Shown here one piece after another: positions 26,458 to 37,304 of a stretch of 64,000 bases of DNA. Made by a program: the position numbers and the translations under genes. The notes beneath the pieces are model-generated. The model ran no database searches. It had not been told where the DNA came from and saw nothing but the letters and a program-made list of their open reading frames with translations. Source of the stretch: Filosporella fistucella (Eukaryota; Ascomycota; Leotiomycetes; Helotiales); contig JAQJZZ010000019.1 in the NCBI GenBank assembly GCA_030077755.1, positions 74,501-138,500 on the forward strand, written 5' to 3'. How positions within the stretch are numbered: the first letter of the stretch is position 1; the number at the start of each line of letters is the position of its first letter.

Positions 26458-29217
26458 ATGTCTTCCATGAACGCATATGCGCATGGATCATCCTCTGAAT
26501 CATCTGGTGATGAGGATGACTTTCTTCATCCGTCTAACGACCCAAATGCGGAAGAATTCGCGGATTACAATCCACGAAAAAGGCGGCGGACGGGTCGAGA
26601 TGCGAAAGAGAGCGCCGCCTTAGGAGTTTTCGGGTCTGAAAGTGAAGAAGAAGAGGGGCCAGGTCGAAAATGGAAGAAGAAGACTTTGAGGGGCAAGGGA
26701 ATGTCATTCGTTTCCACAGGACAGCACAAACTGGATGAAGAGGAGGATGAGGAAGACGAGCAAGAAGCAGAGACAAGGGAGGAGGCAGACGAAGATATTG
26801 ATATGAATGATGTAGAAGAAGATGAAGCTATAGTACCGAGGGGTTTGGGTTTTGGGGTGCAAAGGCTGGGTTTTCAGAGTCCTGCGCCAGTAAAAAAGGT
26901 CAACAATCCACCGAGAAATAGCACACCACTGGGCAAAGGGTTTGTCCCATCATCTGCCGCCATACCTATATTACAGAATAGAGACGACGATGAAGTCTCG
27001 ACGCCAAGGATCGCACGCCCAAGTGCTTTCTCGACTCCTACTTCCATTGGCCGAGGGAAGAAAACTGCATCGGTCCCGACAGTCAACGCTGGCTCGTTTG
27101 CGGCGAGAATGATGGCCAAGATGGGCTATAAGGAAGGGCAGGGTCTTGGCAAAGAAGGGACTGGTAGGAGTAGTGTCATTGAGGTTACTCTACGGCCTCA
27201 AGGTGTGGGTCTAGGTGCAGTCAAGGAAAAGTCAAAACAGGAAATCGAGGAGGAGAAGCGCCAAGCGAAGATCAAAGGTGAAAAATACGAAGATTCTGAC
27301 GAGGAGCGGAAGAAACGGCTGAAGAAGCTTAGAAGGAGTGGAATTGAGAGCGGGAGTGGCAGTGGAATGAGCACACCTCGAAGAGCTACAAGACCCAAGT
27401 TCCGGACTTTAGAGGAAGTCCAGAAAGCTGCGCCTGGGCTACAAATTCCGGATGCGTTTGCGCCCATACTTGATATGACTGCCCCAGGGCAGCGCTTATT
27501 GACCTCAACGTCTGGGCTCCTAACACCAACGACTACCAGTACGGAGAGCGTGGAACAAATCGAAGCCAGAAAGTTAGCTCTACGTGCTCAAAGCGATCTT
27601 TCTGCTTATGTAGAGGAATGGAAAAACTTGGAAGAGCGAAAAGCATACGTTGAAATGACTATCATCGAGCAGCAGCAAGAAATTTACGAGGAGCAGAGAG
27701 AATTTGACAGGATGAAATCATTTGCTGAAATTGTCCAATCAGTTTCTCATTCTGTGAGAGACTCACAGTGGGACCCTGTAATTGAGGCATTAATTGCTGC
27801 AGAAGGACTTACTGAACCCGGGGCTTCGAAAGTCAATGAAGAGCTGTCCAACATCGCAGTCGCTGCCGTACATCCATTCCTTCGACAAGCAGCCGAAGGT
27901 TGGCATCCTCTTGATGACCCTAAGCTTGCCGGTATGTCACCCCAGCTTTTCAAGATACGGCACATACTTGGTGCTGTGTCCAAAAATACGGAATCAGTTG
28001 TCAGCCAAGATTATCTGGTAAATGATGGGTCTCATCGGATCCATGCCAAGTCAACGACAGCGTACGAAAGCATGATTTATAAAATCATTTTTCCGAAGGT
28101 CGTTTCATCGATTAACCAAAGTTGGAATGTCCATGACCCAATGCCACTACAAAACCTATTCGATAGCTGGCAGGAGTTGCTCCCATCTTTTGTTCGGTCC
28201 CAGATTTTGGATCAGGCTGTGGTTGGAAAGCTCAACGATGCTGTCTCATCATGGAATCCACGAAAAAGGAGGACCAACGAGCTCCCGCATCTCTGGCTTT
28301 TCCCATGGCTTCAATATTTGCCATCACACCATGCAGACCCTAAGAGCTCGACCGGACTTGTCAGCGATGTCAAACGCAAGTTCCGTACCCTGATTGAATC
28401 ATGGGACTTTCGGAAGGGTGTTATTCCTGGTCTAACGCAGTGGCGCGAAGTGCTCTGCCCAAACCCGAAGAATGATCAGTGGACGCCTCTTATCATGAAT
28501 TACGTTATTCCAAGCATGGCACGGTTCTTGAAGAATGAAAAGAACTTCATGGTGGTACCCCAGGATCAATCGCCGTACATGTCGAGTCTGGAAGGCATTC
28601 TTGCATGGGAAGATATACTTGGATCGCGAATTGTTGGTCAAGTCCTAGTCGAGACGATTTTTCCTATGTGGCACAAAGTTCTTCATCAATGGCTTACACT
28701 TGTTGGGCCGAATGAAGAACTTGGGCAATGGTTTGAGTGGTGGAGAGATGAGGTCTTTTCGAAGGCAATCAACAGCCTCAAATCGGTTCAAGATGAATTC
28801 GAGAAAGGTCATGAAATGATCAATCATGCCCTAGACCTTGGCACTAAAGCATCAACGATGTTACCGGCACCAACAACTAATAAGAGAATCTCGACATCGC
28901 CGCCAGCGCCAATTACCCCGGCCAAGCCTACAGTCCCAATTATAGAGGAGAGCAGTTTCCGACACAGAGTGGAAGATTGGTGCATCGAGAACGATCTGCA
29001 ATTCTTGCCAGAAAAGAAGGTATTACATTCAGCTGGGCCTTTGTACAGAATCACGGCAGCTGGGAATGGAAAGAATGGCACCTTGGTATACTTCAAGGGT
29101 GACAGCTTGTTCGCTCTTTCAAAGAAAGGCCAAGATAGCGTGGAGATGAGGATTGATTGGGAAAATGCAGATGCCAGGGATGCATTGTTGGAAATGGGAT
29201 GGTACAATGTCAAGTAG
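26458..29217 (+). CDS. Spliceosome-disassembly G-patch protein, Ntr1/TFIP11 family
   Basis: A single exon encodes 919 residues. The first in-frame ATG is at 26458. Family members (yeast Ntr1/Spp382, human TFIP11) use a G-patch to activate the DEAH helicase Prp43 and release the intron-lariat spliceosome in the nucleus. Visible parts: an acidic N-terminal region with a basic NPRKRRRT signal typical of the TFIP11 N-terminal domain; the G-patch at about residues 212-258 (AARMMAKMGYKEGQGLGKEG); a coiled-coil stretch (about 360-420, Glu/Gln-rich); and a long helical C-terminal half matching the GCFC-type domain, with W-rich segments such as WEDILG and LFPWLQYLP. Length and order match the family. 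The lack of introns is unusual for this window. Confidence 0.9.
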   Translation: MSSMNAYAHGSSSESSGDEDDFLHPSNDPNAEEFADYNPRKRRRTGRDAKESAALGVFGSESEEEEGPGRKWKKKTLRGKGMSFVSTGQHKLDEEEDEEDEQEAETREEADEDIDMNDVEEDEAIVPRGLGFGVQRLGFQSPAPVKKVNNPPRNSTPLGKGFVPSSAAIPILQNRDDDEVSTPRIARPSAFSTPTSIGRGKKTASVPTVNAGSFAARMMAKMGYKEGQGLGKEGTGRSSVIEVTLRPQGVGLGAVKEKSKQEIEEEKRQAKIKGEKYEDSDEERKKRLKKLRRSGIESGSGSGMSTPRRATRPKFRTLEEVQKAAPGLQIPDAFAPILDMTAPGQRLLTSTSGLLTPTTTSTESVEQIEARKLALRAQSDLSAYVEEWKNLEERKAYVEMTIIEQQQEIYEEQREFDRMKSFAEIVQSVSHSVRDSQWDPVIEALIAAEGLTEPGASKVNEELSNIAVAAVHPFLRQAAEGWHPLDDPKLAGMSPQLFKIRHILGAVSKNTESVVSQDYLVNDGSHRIHAKSTTAYESMIYKIIFPKVVSSINQSWNVHDPMPLQNLFDSWQELLPSFVRSQILDQAVVGKLNDAVSSWNPRKRRTNELPHLWLFPWLQYLPSHHADPKSSTGLVSDVKRKFRTLIESWDFRKGVIPGLTQWREVLCPNPKNDQWTPLIMNYVIPSMARFLKNEKNFMVVPQDQSPYMSSLEGILAWEDILGSRIVGQVLVETIFPMWHKVLHQWLTLVGPNEELGQWFEWWRDEVFSKAINSLKSVQDEFEKGHEMINHALDLGTKASTMLPAPTTNKRISTSPPAPITPAKPTVPIIEESSFRHRVEDWCIENDLQFLPEKKVLHSAGPLYRITAAGNGKNGTLVYFKGDSLFALSKKGQDSVEMRIDWENADARDALLEMGWYNVK

Positions 29218-29918
29218 CATCGCAACTGTAGGCCTAGGCTCAGAATTTCAGCATCTCCGTTTTGTACCTGTCAACCTCATCTCAGAGTTGCTACTGTATC
29301 TTCTTTTCAGTGATCGGAATTGAATTCGGTTCCAATTTAATACCCGACGGATTCATGGCTAGCTGACAGAGTTAGGTAAGGTATGAAATATTACACGTCA
29401 GGGGACCGAGCTCTGCCAGTTACCATAGGTAGGTACCTAAGGTGGGTAGGTATTGTATTGTATTGACGGTGAGAACGAGGACCTAAATTATGTTCTCCCT
29501 TTTGGTGGTCTGGATGTATGACATCACCACGGGGTAGCGAATCACCACCTCATGCACCACCAACACCTGCACCTGCAACTGCCTTCACCGTCCGAGGTCT
29601 GATAACCTCACCACTAAATCGAAAAGCCACTATGACTTGCGCAGCTATCTCCGAAACCGAACATGGCAGGTAAAAACCTTAATCTCATGATTTCGGCAGT
29701 AGGAAGAAAAAAATAGCCATGCTACAACATCTGATTTGCGAAGCACAGCAGCTGCCGAAGCAGTGACATGACCCGCACGTTAGTAGGTATTTTAAACTCG
29801 TTCTCTTCCCTTCCGCTCTTTGTCTTCTTTTCTTGTCCTCCCAACAATCAGATCCCCATTCAATTGACCTCGAACGATTCCAACTAGAAACAATAAATCA
29901 ACGCACCTCAAATTAACA
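29218..29918. other. Intergenic / promoter of the Hsp31-like gene
   Basis: These 700 bases contain a TAGGTAGGTACCTAAGG palindromic cluster near 29430, two short CACC-rich tracts around 29540-29600, and a CT-rich leader just before the ATG at 29919. No gene is seen. Confidence 0.5.
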
Positions 29919-30688
29919 ATGGCTCCAAAAGTCCTCTTCGTTCTTACCTCCCATGATCAAATGGGAGACACTGGAAAGCCAACAGGCTGGTACTTGGTAT
30001 AAATCAAAGCAGTCTCTCGTGATTTTACCATGAAGCTAACTTGCGCCAGCCAGAGTTTGCCCACCCTTACGAAGTTCTTGCTGATCACGTCTCAATTACG
30101 ATCGCCTCCCCAAAAGGAGGTGAAGCACCGCTCGACCCCTCCTCAGTCGACGCCTCCAAAGAGGACAAAGTCAGCACCTCATTTCTCAAGAAACACGAAG
30201 CTCTCTGGAAGAAGACCGAGAAGCTCTCCTCTTTCCTCGGCCATGCAGGGGAATACGAAGCTATTTTCTTTGTGGGAGGTCATGGTCCTATGTGGGATCT
30301 TGCAACCGATGAGACATCCCACAAGTTAATCAACGAGTTCTATACACATAACAAAATTGTTGCGGCAGTCTGCCACGGACCTGCTGCCATTGCACATGTG
30401 AAGCTAGCAGATGGCTCTTATCTAGTTGCAGGCCAGCCTGTAACGGGGTTCTCGAACACTGAGGAGGATGCTGTTGGACTCTCGAAAGCTATGCCATTCA
30501 TGCTGGAGACACAATTGAATGAGGCGAGTGGAGGAAAGTATGTTAAAGCTGATGATTGGCAGCAGAGAGTTGTTGTTGCGAGAGGCGGGAGATTGATCAC
30601 CGGCCAGAACCCGGCATCCGCTGGGCCTGTTGGACAGGCCATCTACGACGCCATCTTTGGAGAGTTGACTACGAAAGATGAGGTTTGA
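29919..30688 (+). CDS. DJ-1/PfpI family, Hsp31-type glutathione-independent glyoxalase
   Basis: Exons 29919-29996 and 30050-30688 give 238 residues, the size of yeast Hsp31. The family converts methylglyoxal to lactate without glutathione and also acts as a stress chaperone in the cytosol. The nucleophile elbow is AAVCHGPAA with Cys134-His135. The upstream GGHGPMWDL loop and the N-terminal glutamate in PEFAHPY complete the expected active site. The first exon MAPKVLFVLTSHDQMG with GWYL matches the family start. The 53-nt intron begins GTATAA and ends CCAG; the acceptor is part of a CCAGCCAG repeat, so the exact boundary could be four bases later, but only the first choice keeps frame. It is followed by 1.2 kb without a gene. 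Confidence 0.92.
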
Positions 30689-31888
30689 GATTGAATGAAG
30701 ATGGAAGACTTGAGGATATTTGCACAAGCATTGATTTGTCTATGACGGTTGTACTGATTGCTGCCCTTCATTGTGATAAAGTTTCCGGGTATGAGAAGTC
30801 TCTTTTATTCTTTGGTGACATGAACTGTTTCTAGTGTTTTATTGCAATCCATCCTAACACGCAATGCACCTGCCATCTTACATAAAGATCGTTCGATGGC
30901 AAATCTCTGTATTCCGGGCAGCTCGGAATACTTTGATATCGACACTTTGATAGAGGCAAGGACAGATCAGAGCGGTAAGGTAGTGTTGAACGAGAGAAGC
31001 GCATACATGACCTAGTATTAGGTGCCACTGTTTGCTATTGCAGTGCCGCCAGGATTGAGGAGTTACAGATTTATCATTGTATATCTGGACCCGAGAAGAA
31101 ACCGAGCCAGTCAGCTGATGAATGTCACAGATACCCGTCGTCCTTACCACCCATTTCATACGCGTATAAAAGCCTGTGTTCTCGCCAAGTGACATTTAGT
31201 CGTATCTGCTGGCAAAACTATGTATGAACCTAATTGACTTTATCAATGTCGTTGATCTTTGCTCGCCATGTGGCGTCGCACTTTAACATGAGCAAGTGCT
31301 TATCTTGTGTTGTATTCGGGTGTTCGCCATTCTGAGCACTCTGCAGCTTTCCAATTTTTAGACGCTCGCATTATCGCATCCAACAGGAAGTGTTCGCGAA
31401 ACACTTCATTCCACTTCATCCACGCGGTGCCGGCCAAGGCGGCTGAGGCGGGAGAATATAATAAGAGTCGAATTCTAATCAGATCCAGATCATTCGCACT
31501 TCAATTATCATATGCTGGAGCGTTTCTCAGCAGCGATTTCCAAACATTCTAGAGGTGAATGTTGTGGGATGAACGCCTTCAAAGTAGCGAGGGAGTGAAT
31601 GGGAAATTGGCCAGGGTCAATTAACCCAAGGGATACACTTCTGGAAGGAGGGAGGCGTGAGGAGGATTAATATGATTTTTCTTTCTATTAATGAATCGTA
31701 GGGATTCAGGCTGATTGTACTTGCTGCTATACATGTTCCAAAAGGGGAAGTAGATACGAATCTCGTACAGTACTTGATCGCGCATATCTTCTCTGCTGCT
31801 GTCCCTAGGTGAATCTATAAGTTCTCTCCTCCTTATTCCTAAGTTGTGTCCCTCTACCTCACTATAGATTATCTTGTAAAGCACTTTG
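30689..31888. other. Intergenic between the Hsp31-like gene and the first P450
   Basis: These 1.2 kb hold only short, unrelated frames. The stretch from about 31560 to 31880 directly upstream of the P450 is the likely promoter. I see no repeat or RNA gene. Confidence 0.5.
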
Positions 31889-33671
31889 ATGGAAGCATTC
31901 AAGATGCTGTCGATGTCATATCTGTTCTTGATTGCTCTTTTTGTACACTTCACAGTCTCACGGTCAATACGAATGTATCGCAGAAAGCAAAGAGCAATCA
32001 AATACCAACATGTCTATGCCGTCAACGACTGTGGTGACACCACTGCGTTACCAAAGACATTCATCGGCGGCATAAGACACAAGTTGTCGATGCTGACTTT
32101 TGCGGGTACAGACATCTTCGATGAACTCTTCGCAGAAAAGTATCGCAAGTATGGAGAGACCCATGCTTTGCATGACGATTTTGAAGTTCCCCGGTAAGTA
32201 TCAATTCCCAGGAGGCAGACATTCCTTGCACGATGCCCTTGTGGAACCATTGTGCTGGGACGAATCCCGATTTTTCATTCCTTGCTAGCCTGCTGGATGA
32301 GAACATGCGAATTAATTTGGAGATCTTATAAACAGGGTTATTCATACATGCGATCCAGAGAATGTGCATGCTATCCTCTCATCCCAATTCAACGACTTTC
32401 GCATGTCTCGACGACGAGCAGATGTTCTCCATCCTTTGGCACAAGATGGGCTTGGTAATACTGAAGGGGCCGTATGGCGTGGCCACCGGAAGCTGATCGC
32501 ACGACACATGAATCAGAAGCGGATCAGGGATGTGCAACAAAATGCTGGAGATATAGAAGCACTTTTCGCTGCTATTGGGGAAGTGGATATTGCGGGATGG
32601 AGTGCAGAGGTTGATCTCACTGTCCTCTTTGACCGCATGGCTTTGGACATGGCAACAGCTTTTTTGCTGGGGAAGGGTGCTGGCGTGCAGGTGGCAGCCC
32701 TGAACATAGGAAAGAATTCGACATCCCATTCGGAGTCTCGCGACATGACTTGGAGCGAAGCATTTGAGACCGTTCGTAATCACTTCTCATGGCGAGCTAA
32801 GCTTGGAGGTCTATATTGGCTTGCCGATGGCCCTAAGGTACTTATAAAAAGCTTTAGAAGACGAGGTATACTAACTTGACTTTTGTAGTATCGTCATGCG
32901 TGCAGATCCTTAAATAGGTTCGCTGATGGATTGATCGCAGGTGCTATCAACCACGCAGAAAAGTGCCCTACGGATGACTCTCGTTTTGGTCTCACTGGAG
33001 CACTCATCCGAGAAATGGGTGACGTGATCGCTATCAGAGAACTCATCATCGACATTTTTGTCGCAGGCAAAGATATGACAGCGAACTCCCTCTCCTGGCT
33101 TTTTGCTCGCCTGGAACACCATCCCGATATATATCGGAAGGTCAGAGAAGAAGTTCTTGATATCTTTGGCACAGAACAAAGTCCAAAGACCGAGATGACA
33201 TGGGACTCTCTGCAAAAATGCCGGAATTTGCAGAACCTAATTCTCGAAGTTGTCCGTTTCTATCCTTTGCTCCCGATTCTTGGTCGCACCGCAGCAACTG
33301 ATACCATACTTCCTCGTGGTGGTGGACCAAATGGCAAACAACCAATTGCAGTACCAAAAGGCACTTCAATATCCTGCAACGTATACATGATGCATCGTCT
33401 CGAGCGTAAATGGGGGCCCGACGCTTCTGAGTTTAATCCCGACCGCTGGAACAAGCGGAAAGTCGGCCCGGAGTTTGCTGCATTTGGTGCAGGGCCACGC
33501 ATATGTTTGGGCATGAATTTGAGTTTGGGTGAGATGGCGTACGTTACTGCTCGATTGCTGCAGCGTTTCAAAGCTGTTAAGGCACCTGTGGGACAAGATA
33601 ATTTACGGAAAGGGTTCAAGGTCATCGTTACACCTGCGGCTGGTGTAAAGATGAAGTTTCAACAAACTTGA
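31889..33671 (+). CDS. Cytochrome P450 monooxygenase, CYP52-like style
   Basis: Exons 31889-32193, 32336-32837 and 32889-33671 give 529 residues, a full-length microsomal P450. An N-terminal anchor (about residues 8-25, SYLFLIALFVHFTV) is followed by a basic stop-transfer stretch. The I-helix oxygen-activation motif reads A328-G-K-D-M-T333. The K-helix ExxR is E389-V-V-R392, the PERF-type motif is FNPDRW, and the heme loop is FGAGPRICLG with ligand Cys475. The segment VIHTCDPENVHAIL with FNDF is like the alkane/fatty-acid hydroxylase clan (CYP52, CYP539 and relatives), so terminal oxidation of a long chain is plausible; the substrate is not determined. All introns are GT-AG (142 and 51 nt). 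Met in place of the first Thr of the usual D-T-T is a mild oddity. Confidence 0.92.
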
Positions 33672-35351
33672 TATTAGCTATTTGCTCTAGGTTGGAGTTA
33701 GAATGATATAGATACTATTCGAGGTGTATGGAAGAACTTACATAGACTGCTGTAGCTAGACATAGAATGTGGTGGCATGTTCGCGATATAGTGCTATAGA
33801 ACAATGCATATGAGTTTTTACACTAGTCCTACATACCTTTGTCACTTCTAATTGAGATGAGACGTGTTATGCAAAGATACTAGGGCATCCCCTATCTGTA
33901 AAAATTTCCAAAATAGATCATTGTTGCAAAATACAAAGTAAAAACGCAAACTACTGTAAATGGCAAAAACATACAACAGCAGGTATTCGTTGGTGTTCAC
34001 ACACCCAACTACTAATCTGCCGATCAGAGGCTTGTGGATGGCAGAGCGGACGGGATGCCCATTTCCCCTCAGTCTATGGTCGTATGTGATGATCATGCTC
34101 CCAGATGTTGTTATATGCTCCAAATGCTGTAGTAAAGCTTGAGACCATCCTCCTCACTGGCCGGAGAGATTGCCACGTGACCACACTTGCAGTAGGTAGG
34201 GAATGTGCAATTTTCTGCTTTCGTAGTCTGCCGGAGTTCCATAGCCGCCGTTGCTGTAGCTGAAATCGGACAGTTTAAACCCTAATTCTGCTGAGAGAAC
34301 ATGAGATGATGGCTTTCGTTGGGATCCTTTGAAGTTGTTAGAATACGGATAGGAGTATGGCGCAACTTGCAAAATTTGAAATCCGATTATCGACACTGCC
34401 AAGGATTCTTTGGCTTATCTTATGTGACATAAGGAAAGCTTTCAAAATCTGTGAATGTTTCTTTAGATGTCAGTCTCGTGGGTATGCGATGTTCGGTGAC
34501 CGAGGTATTTTCGGGGAGTTTTGGCTGAATGTGGCGGCTGATCTCGCTTTAGATGGTTGCACTTCGTGGAAAGAAAATGGCAAAAAAGAAGATTGACACA
34601 CTGTTGGAACCAATGAAAATCTTGTGACTATTCTGAATGGACATATCTTGGCACATGAAAACAAATACTTTATTTCCAATCAATATTTGAAGCTGAGGAA
34701 AAAGAACTCCAGCTTAACCGAGCCCACCCCCCTTTCAACCCCCCCGAAGCGAGAGTATTACCCCTCATGTTTTCACATGCTTGGGCACATCTCTACGTAA
34801 AATGAATAGGCAAAAGGATTTTGCAGAAGAACATTAAAAATAATTTGATAGACAAAAAGATGAGATGACAATGGAAGCAAGTTCCGAAAACTTTCTTGGT
34901 TTCTCCGGAATAGATCTGACTGGCCTTTGACCGAAGGATGGAAGTACGAGGCTGAATCCCACGCCCGCCACATTTCTGACCCCAACCCCACCACACCTAA
35001 AATATTACCATTCGTGGAACATACTCAATGTTCCTGGATGAAATGCACCGAGTGGGTCCGGCGAGCATATTTAGTGACAAACTCAAAAGGAGTCCGACAC
35101 CCACTTGTATGCAGGTGTTCGCTGTCCCGACATTATCTCAATCTAAGAAAGTTGCCGTTACCCCAGATCCTACGACTATCGGCGCTGGAGATCTTAAATT
35201 CGAAGGATATTTAAGAAAAGAGATATTTCGAAGAGAGATGGATTCCAGTCTCAACAATCTTCTCTGTTCACTCCGTCATTCGAACGAGGTTGAGAATTTG
35301 ATATCAACAGTTCTCATCGCTTCAAAAGGAAGATCTAGCAACACAGTTAAC
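33672..35351. other. Intergenic 1.7 kb with possible upstream extension of the next gene
   Basis: No independent gene is seen. An in-frame ATG at 35028 would add 108 residues to the gag-like protein starting at 35352, but the added part has no recognisable feature. Poly-C tracts occur near 34730-34745. Confidence 0.45.
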
Positions 35352-35843
35352 ATGCCCTCTCCTCGCCGCCGTTCTCGTCCTTCGTTTCGCCCTTCTCCAC
35401 CTCGCACCAGAGCCTCCAGTAGCTCATCAGGCTCTTCTACCACCTCTTCCACCAACGGCGAAGACCTTCCATGGACAGACACAATCGGAGGCGTAACAAT
35501 CCATCTCACCAAGTTAGACGGCTTCTCCACATCTCCCCGCTGCGCGGCCTGGAAAGCAGATATGCAAGTCTATCTCGATGCCAAAGGAATGGGCGATTAT
35601 ATCCGTTCAGAAACTGAAGGAGATAATTTTACGTATGTGGAGCAAGAGACGTTGGCTAAGTTGGATCGAGAGAGGAAGGCGATGATTTGGTTTAGTGTTG
35701 GGGAGGTTGTCAGGAGGGAGCATTTGCTTGATCTGGCGGGAAGAGAGTATGGAAGTGAGAGTGTTTGGAGGAGGTTGCATGAGAGGTTGGGTGGGGAGAA
35801 GAGCTACGAGCCGTTGCCGCCTTTGAATTTTGAGGATTCGTAG
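35352..35843 (+). CDS. Copia Gag-like (UBN2-type) single-domain protein
   Basis: From the ATG at 35352 this encodes 163 residues: a basic Ser/Arg/Pro-rich head of about 45 residues, then a domain that follows the N-terminal Gag pattern of Ty1/Copia elements. The pattern is L-D-G-F…W-K-A-D-M…Y-L-D-A-K-G, then D-R-E-R-K-A-M-I-W-F-S-V-G, H-L-L-D-L-A, and V-W-R-R-L. An ATG at 35028 in the same frame would give 271 residues. No zinc knuckle, protease, integrase or reverse transcriptase frame follows, and I see no LTRs, so this is either a lone remnant of a retroelement or a captured host gene. The codon series is open and undamaged, which favours a kept gene. Family assignment is by pattern and should be treated as tentative. 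Confidence 0.55.
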   Translation: MPSPRRRSRPSFRPSPPRTRASSSSSGSSTTSSTNGEDLPWTDTIGGVTIHLTKLDGFSTSPRCAAWKADMQVYLDAKGMGDYIRSETEGDNFTYVEQETLAKLDRERKAMIWFSVGEVVRREHLLDLAGREYGSESVWRRLHERLGGEKSYEPLPPLNFEDS

Positions 35844-36065
35844 GTGTGCTCACACTGGTGCAGGGGTCTGACATCAGGAATTACAAGACCGTATTTGCGG
35901 TTAACGAGACTTTGTTGCGGATTGGGAATAACTCATTAGTACAGGTATCTGAGCGTGGAGTTTTTGCATTGACGAGCTTGGGTGTGCTAGAAAATACCAG
36001 TATCCTGGGCGATAGTATTGCATAATGTTTGTAGAGACGTTGGGGTAGCATGGAAAATATAAATG

Positions 36066-37304
36066 TCATTCCTTCAGGTTCTTGCCGAACACTTTCTTTA
36101 TCTGCTCGAGGTATGCAAAACCGTTTTCGGTGTCAGGCTCTAAATAGCTTCCCTCCGTCCACTCGTTCCAAGAATTGATCGTTAACATTTTCGTCTTCAG
36201 GTCCGGAGATGATTCCAGAAAGTTCTTCGCTGATTGTATCGCCGCTCCAAACCTTTCCGGAGTGTTTCCTACCACCATTGGCATGAAAGGATATGTCGCA
36301 TTGGTGAATATGTCAGATTGACATGCTCGTGGTGAAGAATCCCACCCCATAGAAACGTTTGCAAAGTAAGGTTTTCCCAGTTCCATCGAGGCGTTTGTGC
36401 GATACCCTTCGTACTTCTGCCGGAGCTCGTCATATTCCGTGAATGGAAACGTGCTCAACCCAGCATGGTGAATCCAAACATACGAGGTGGTGCTGTCGAT
36501 TTGAAGACGCTTCAAGATGGATTTGAGGTCTCGAGGCTCACCCTCACCAGGTAGAAGTTGTACACCCCAAGTAACAGCATTCAGATGAAGATCCGGAAAT
36601 CCAGCAGCTTTGACCTTGGCGCGAAACATGTCTAAGGCTGCAGCCGCATTGGTAGAGCCGCCTAGACCATCCACAAAGCGGTACAGCTCATAGATTGAAA
36701 AGTAAGGACAGCCCTCGATTTGGAGGTAACTTTCCTGACTGAAATAGCGATCAACAACATAAGTTGTCAATTTATCAAAGGTTTCGGCTGTAATCTTGCC
36801 TGGGTATTGAAGATGTGGTGGAGCTCCCAGCTTCCCAGGGTGAACATCGACCCAATCGTGATTTGCCCACATGATGGCAAATTTCACGTCCCTCTTGTTT
36901 GAAGCTTTGAGGTATCCGTTCTCGAGAGCGCCTTGCAAGAACGGTCCATCATCATAGAAATACCAGTCGAAGAGAAAGGCATTGACAGAGTAGGATTTGG
37001 CCGCATTTATCTTTTCCCCGAAGATCTTGGGATCAGACTCGTCTCCGTAGCCCCAAAGAGGTACTTTGGGTTGCTTGTGTCCTGGAAATCGTGGTTTGGC
37101 ATTTTTGACGAGTTGCCATTCTGTCCAATTTTTGCCGTGGGCTGCTTCGTTGCGAGGGTCAACGTGAAAATTCCCAAAATAGTAGGCGGCGACAATATAA
37201 TTCTCCTCTTTCTCCCTCACTTTCGGGGGTACTGGTTGGTTTTTATCCTCTATCGTATCCTTGATTTTGACCCATACTCGGTCAGCGAAGACAGCGTCGC
37301 GCAT
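36066..37304 (-). CDS. WbsX / GH99-like domain protein
   Basis: One exon of 412 residues on the minus strand, with ATG at 37304. The core YYFGNFHVDP…NWTEWQLVKNA…W-G-Y-G-D-E-S-D-P, followed by V-N-A-F-L-F-D-W-Y-F-Y-D-D-G-P-F-L and then M-W-A-N-H-D-W, is the signature of the WbsX domain. That domain has a TIM-barrel fold related to endo-mannosidase family GH99 and is often linked to polysaccharide or O-antigen gene clusters in bacteria. The final segment L-T-I-N-S-W-N-E-W-T-E-G-S-Y-L-E-P-D is the conserved C-terminal acid-rich site. There is no signal peptide, so it is probably cytosolic or part of a complex. Whether it hydrolyses or transfers sugars cannot be told from sequence. The absence of introns and the mainly bacterial spread of the family make past lateral transfer possible. 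Confidence 0.82.
   Translation of the reverse strand: MRDAVFADRVWVKIKDTIEDKNQPVPPKVREKEENYIVAAYYFGNFHVDPRNEAAHGKNWTEWQLVKNAKPRFPGHKQPKVPLWGYGDESDPKIFGEKINAAKSYSVNAFLFDWYFYDDGPFLQGALENGYLKASNKRDVKFAIMWANHDWVDVHPGKLGAPPHLQYPGKITAETFDKLTTYVVDRYFSQESYLQIEGCPYFSIYELYRFVDGLGGSTNAAAALDMFRAKVKAAGFPDLHLNAVTWGVQLLPGEGEPRDLKSILKRLQIDSTTSYVWIHHAGLSTFPFTEYDELRQKYEGYRTNASMELGKPYFANVSMGWDSSPRACQSDIFTNATYPFMPMVVGNTPERFGAAIQSAKNFLESSPDLKTKMLTINSWNEWTEGSYLEPDTENGFAYLEQIKKVFGKNLKE

Noticed and set aside
4112..34290. An 18-bp near-identical word AGTTTAAACCC(C/T)AATTCT at about 4117 and 34272
   Set aside because: Seventeen of eighteen bases match, but flanking sequence does not, so there is no evidence of a repeat family or mobile element.
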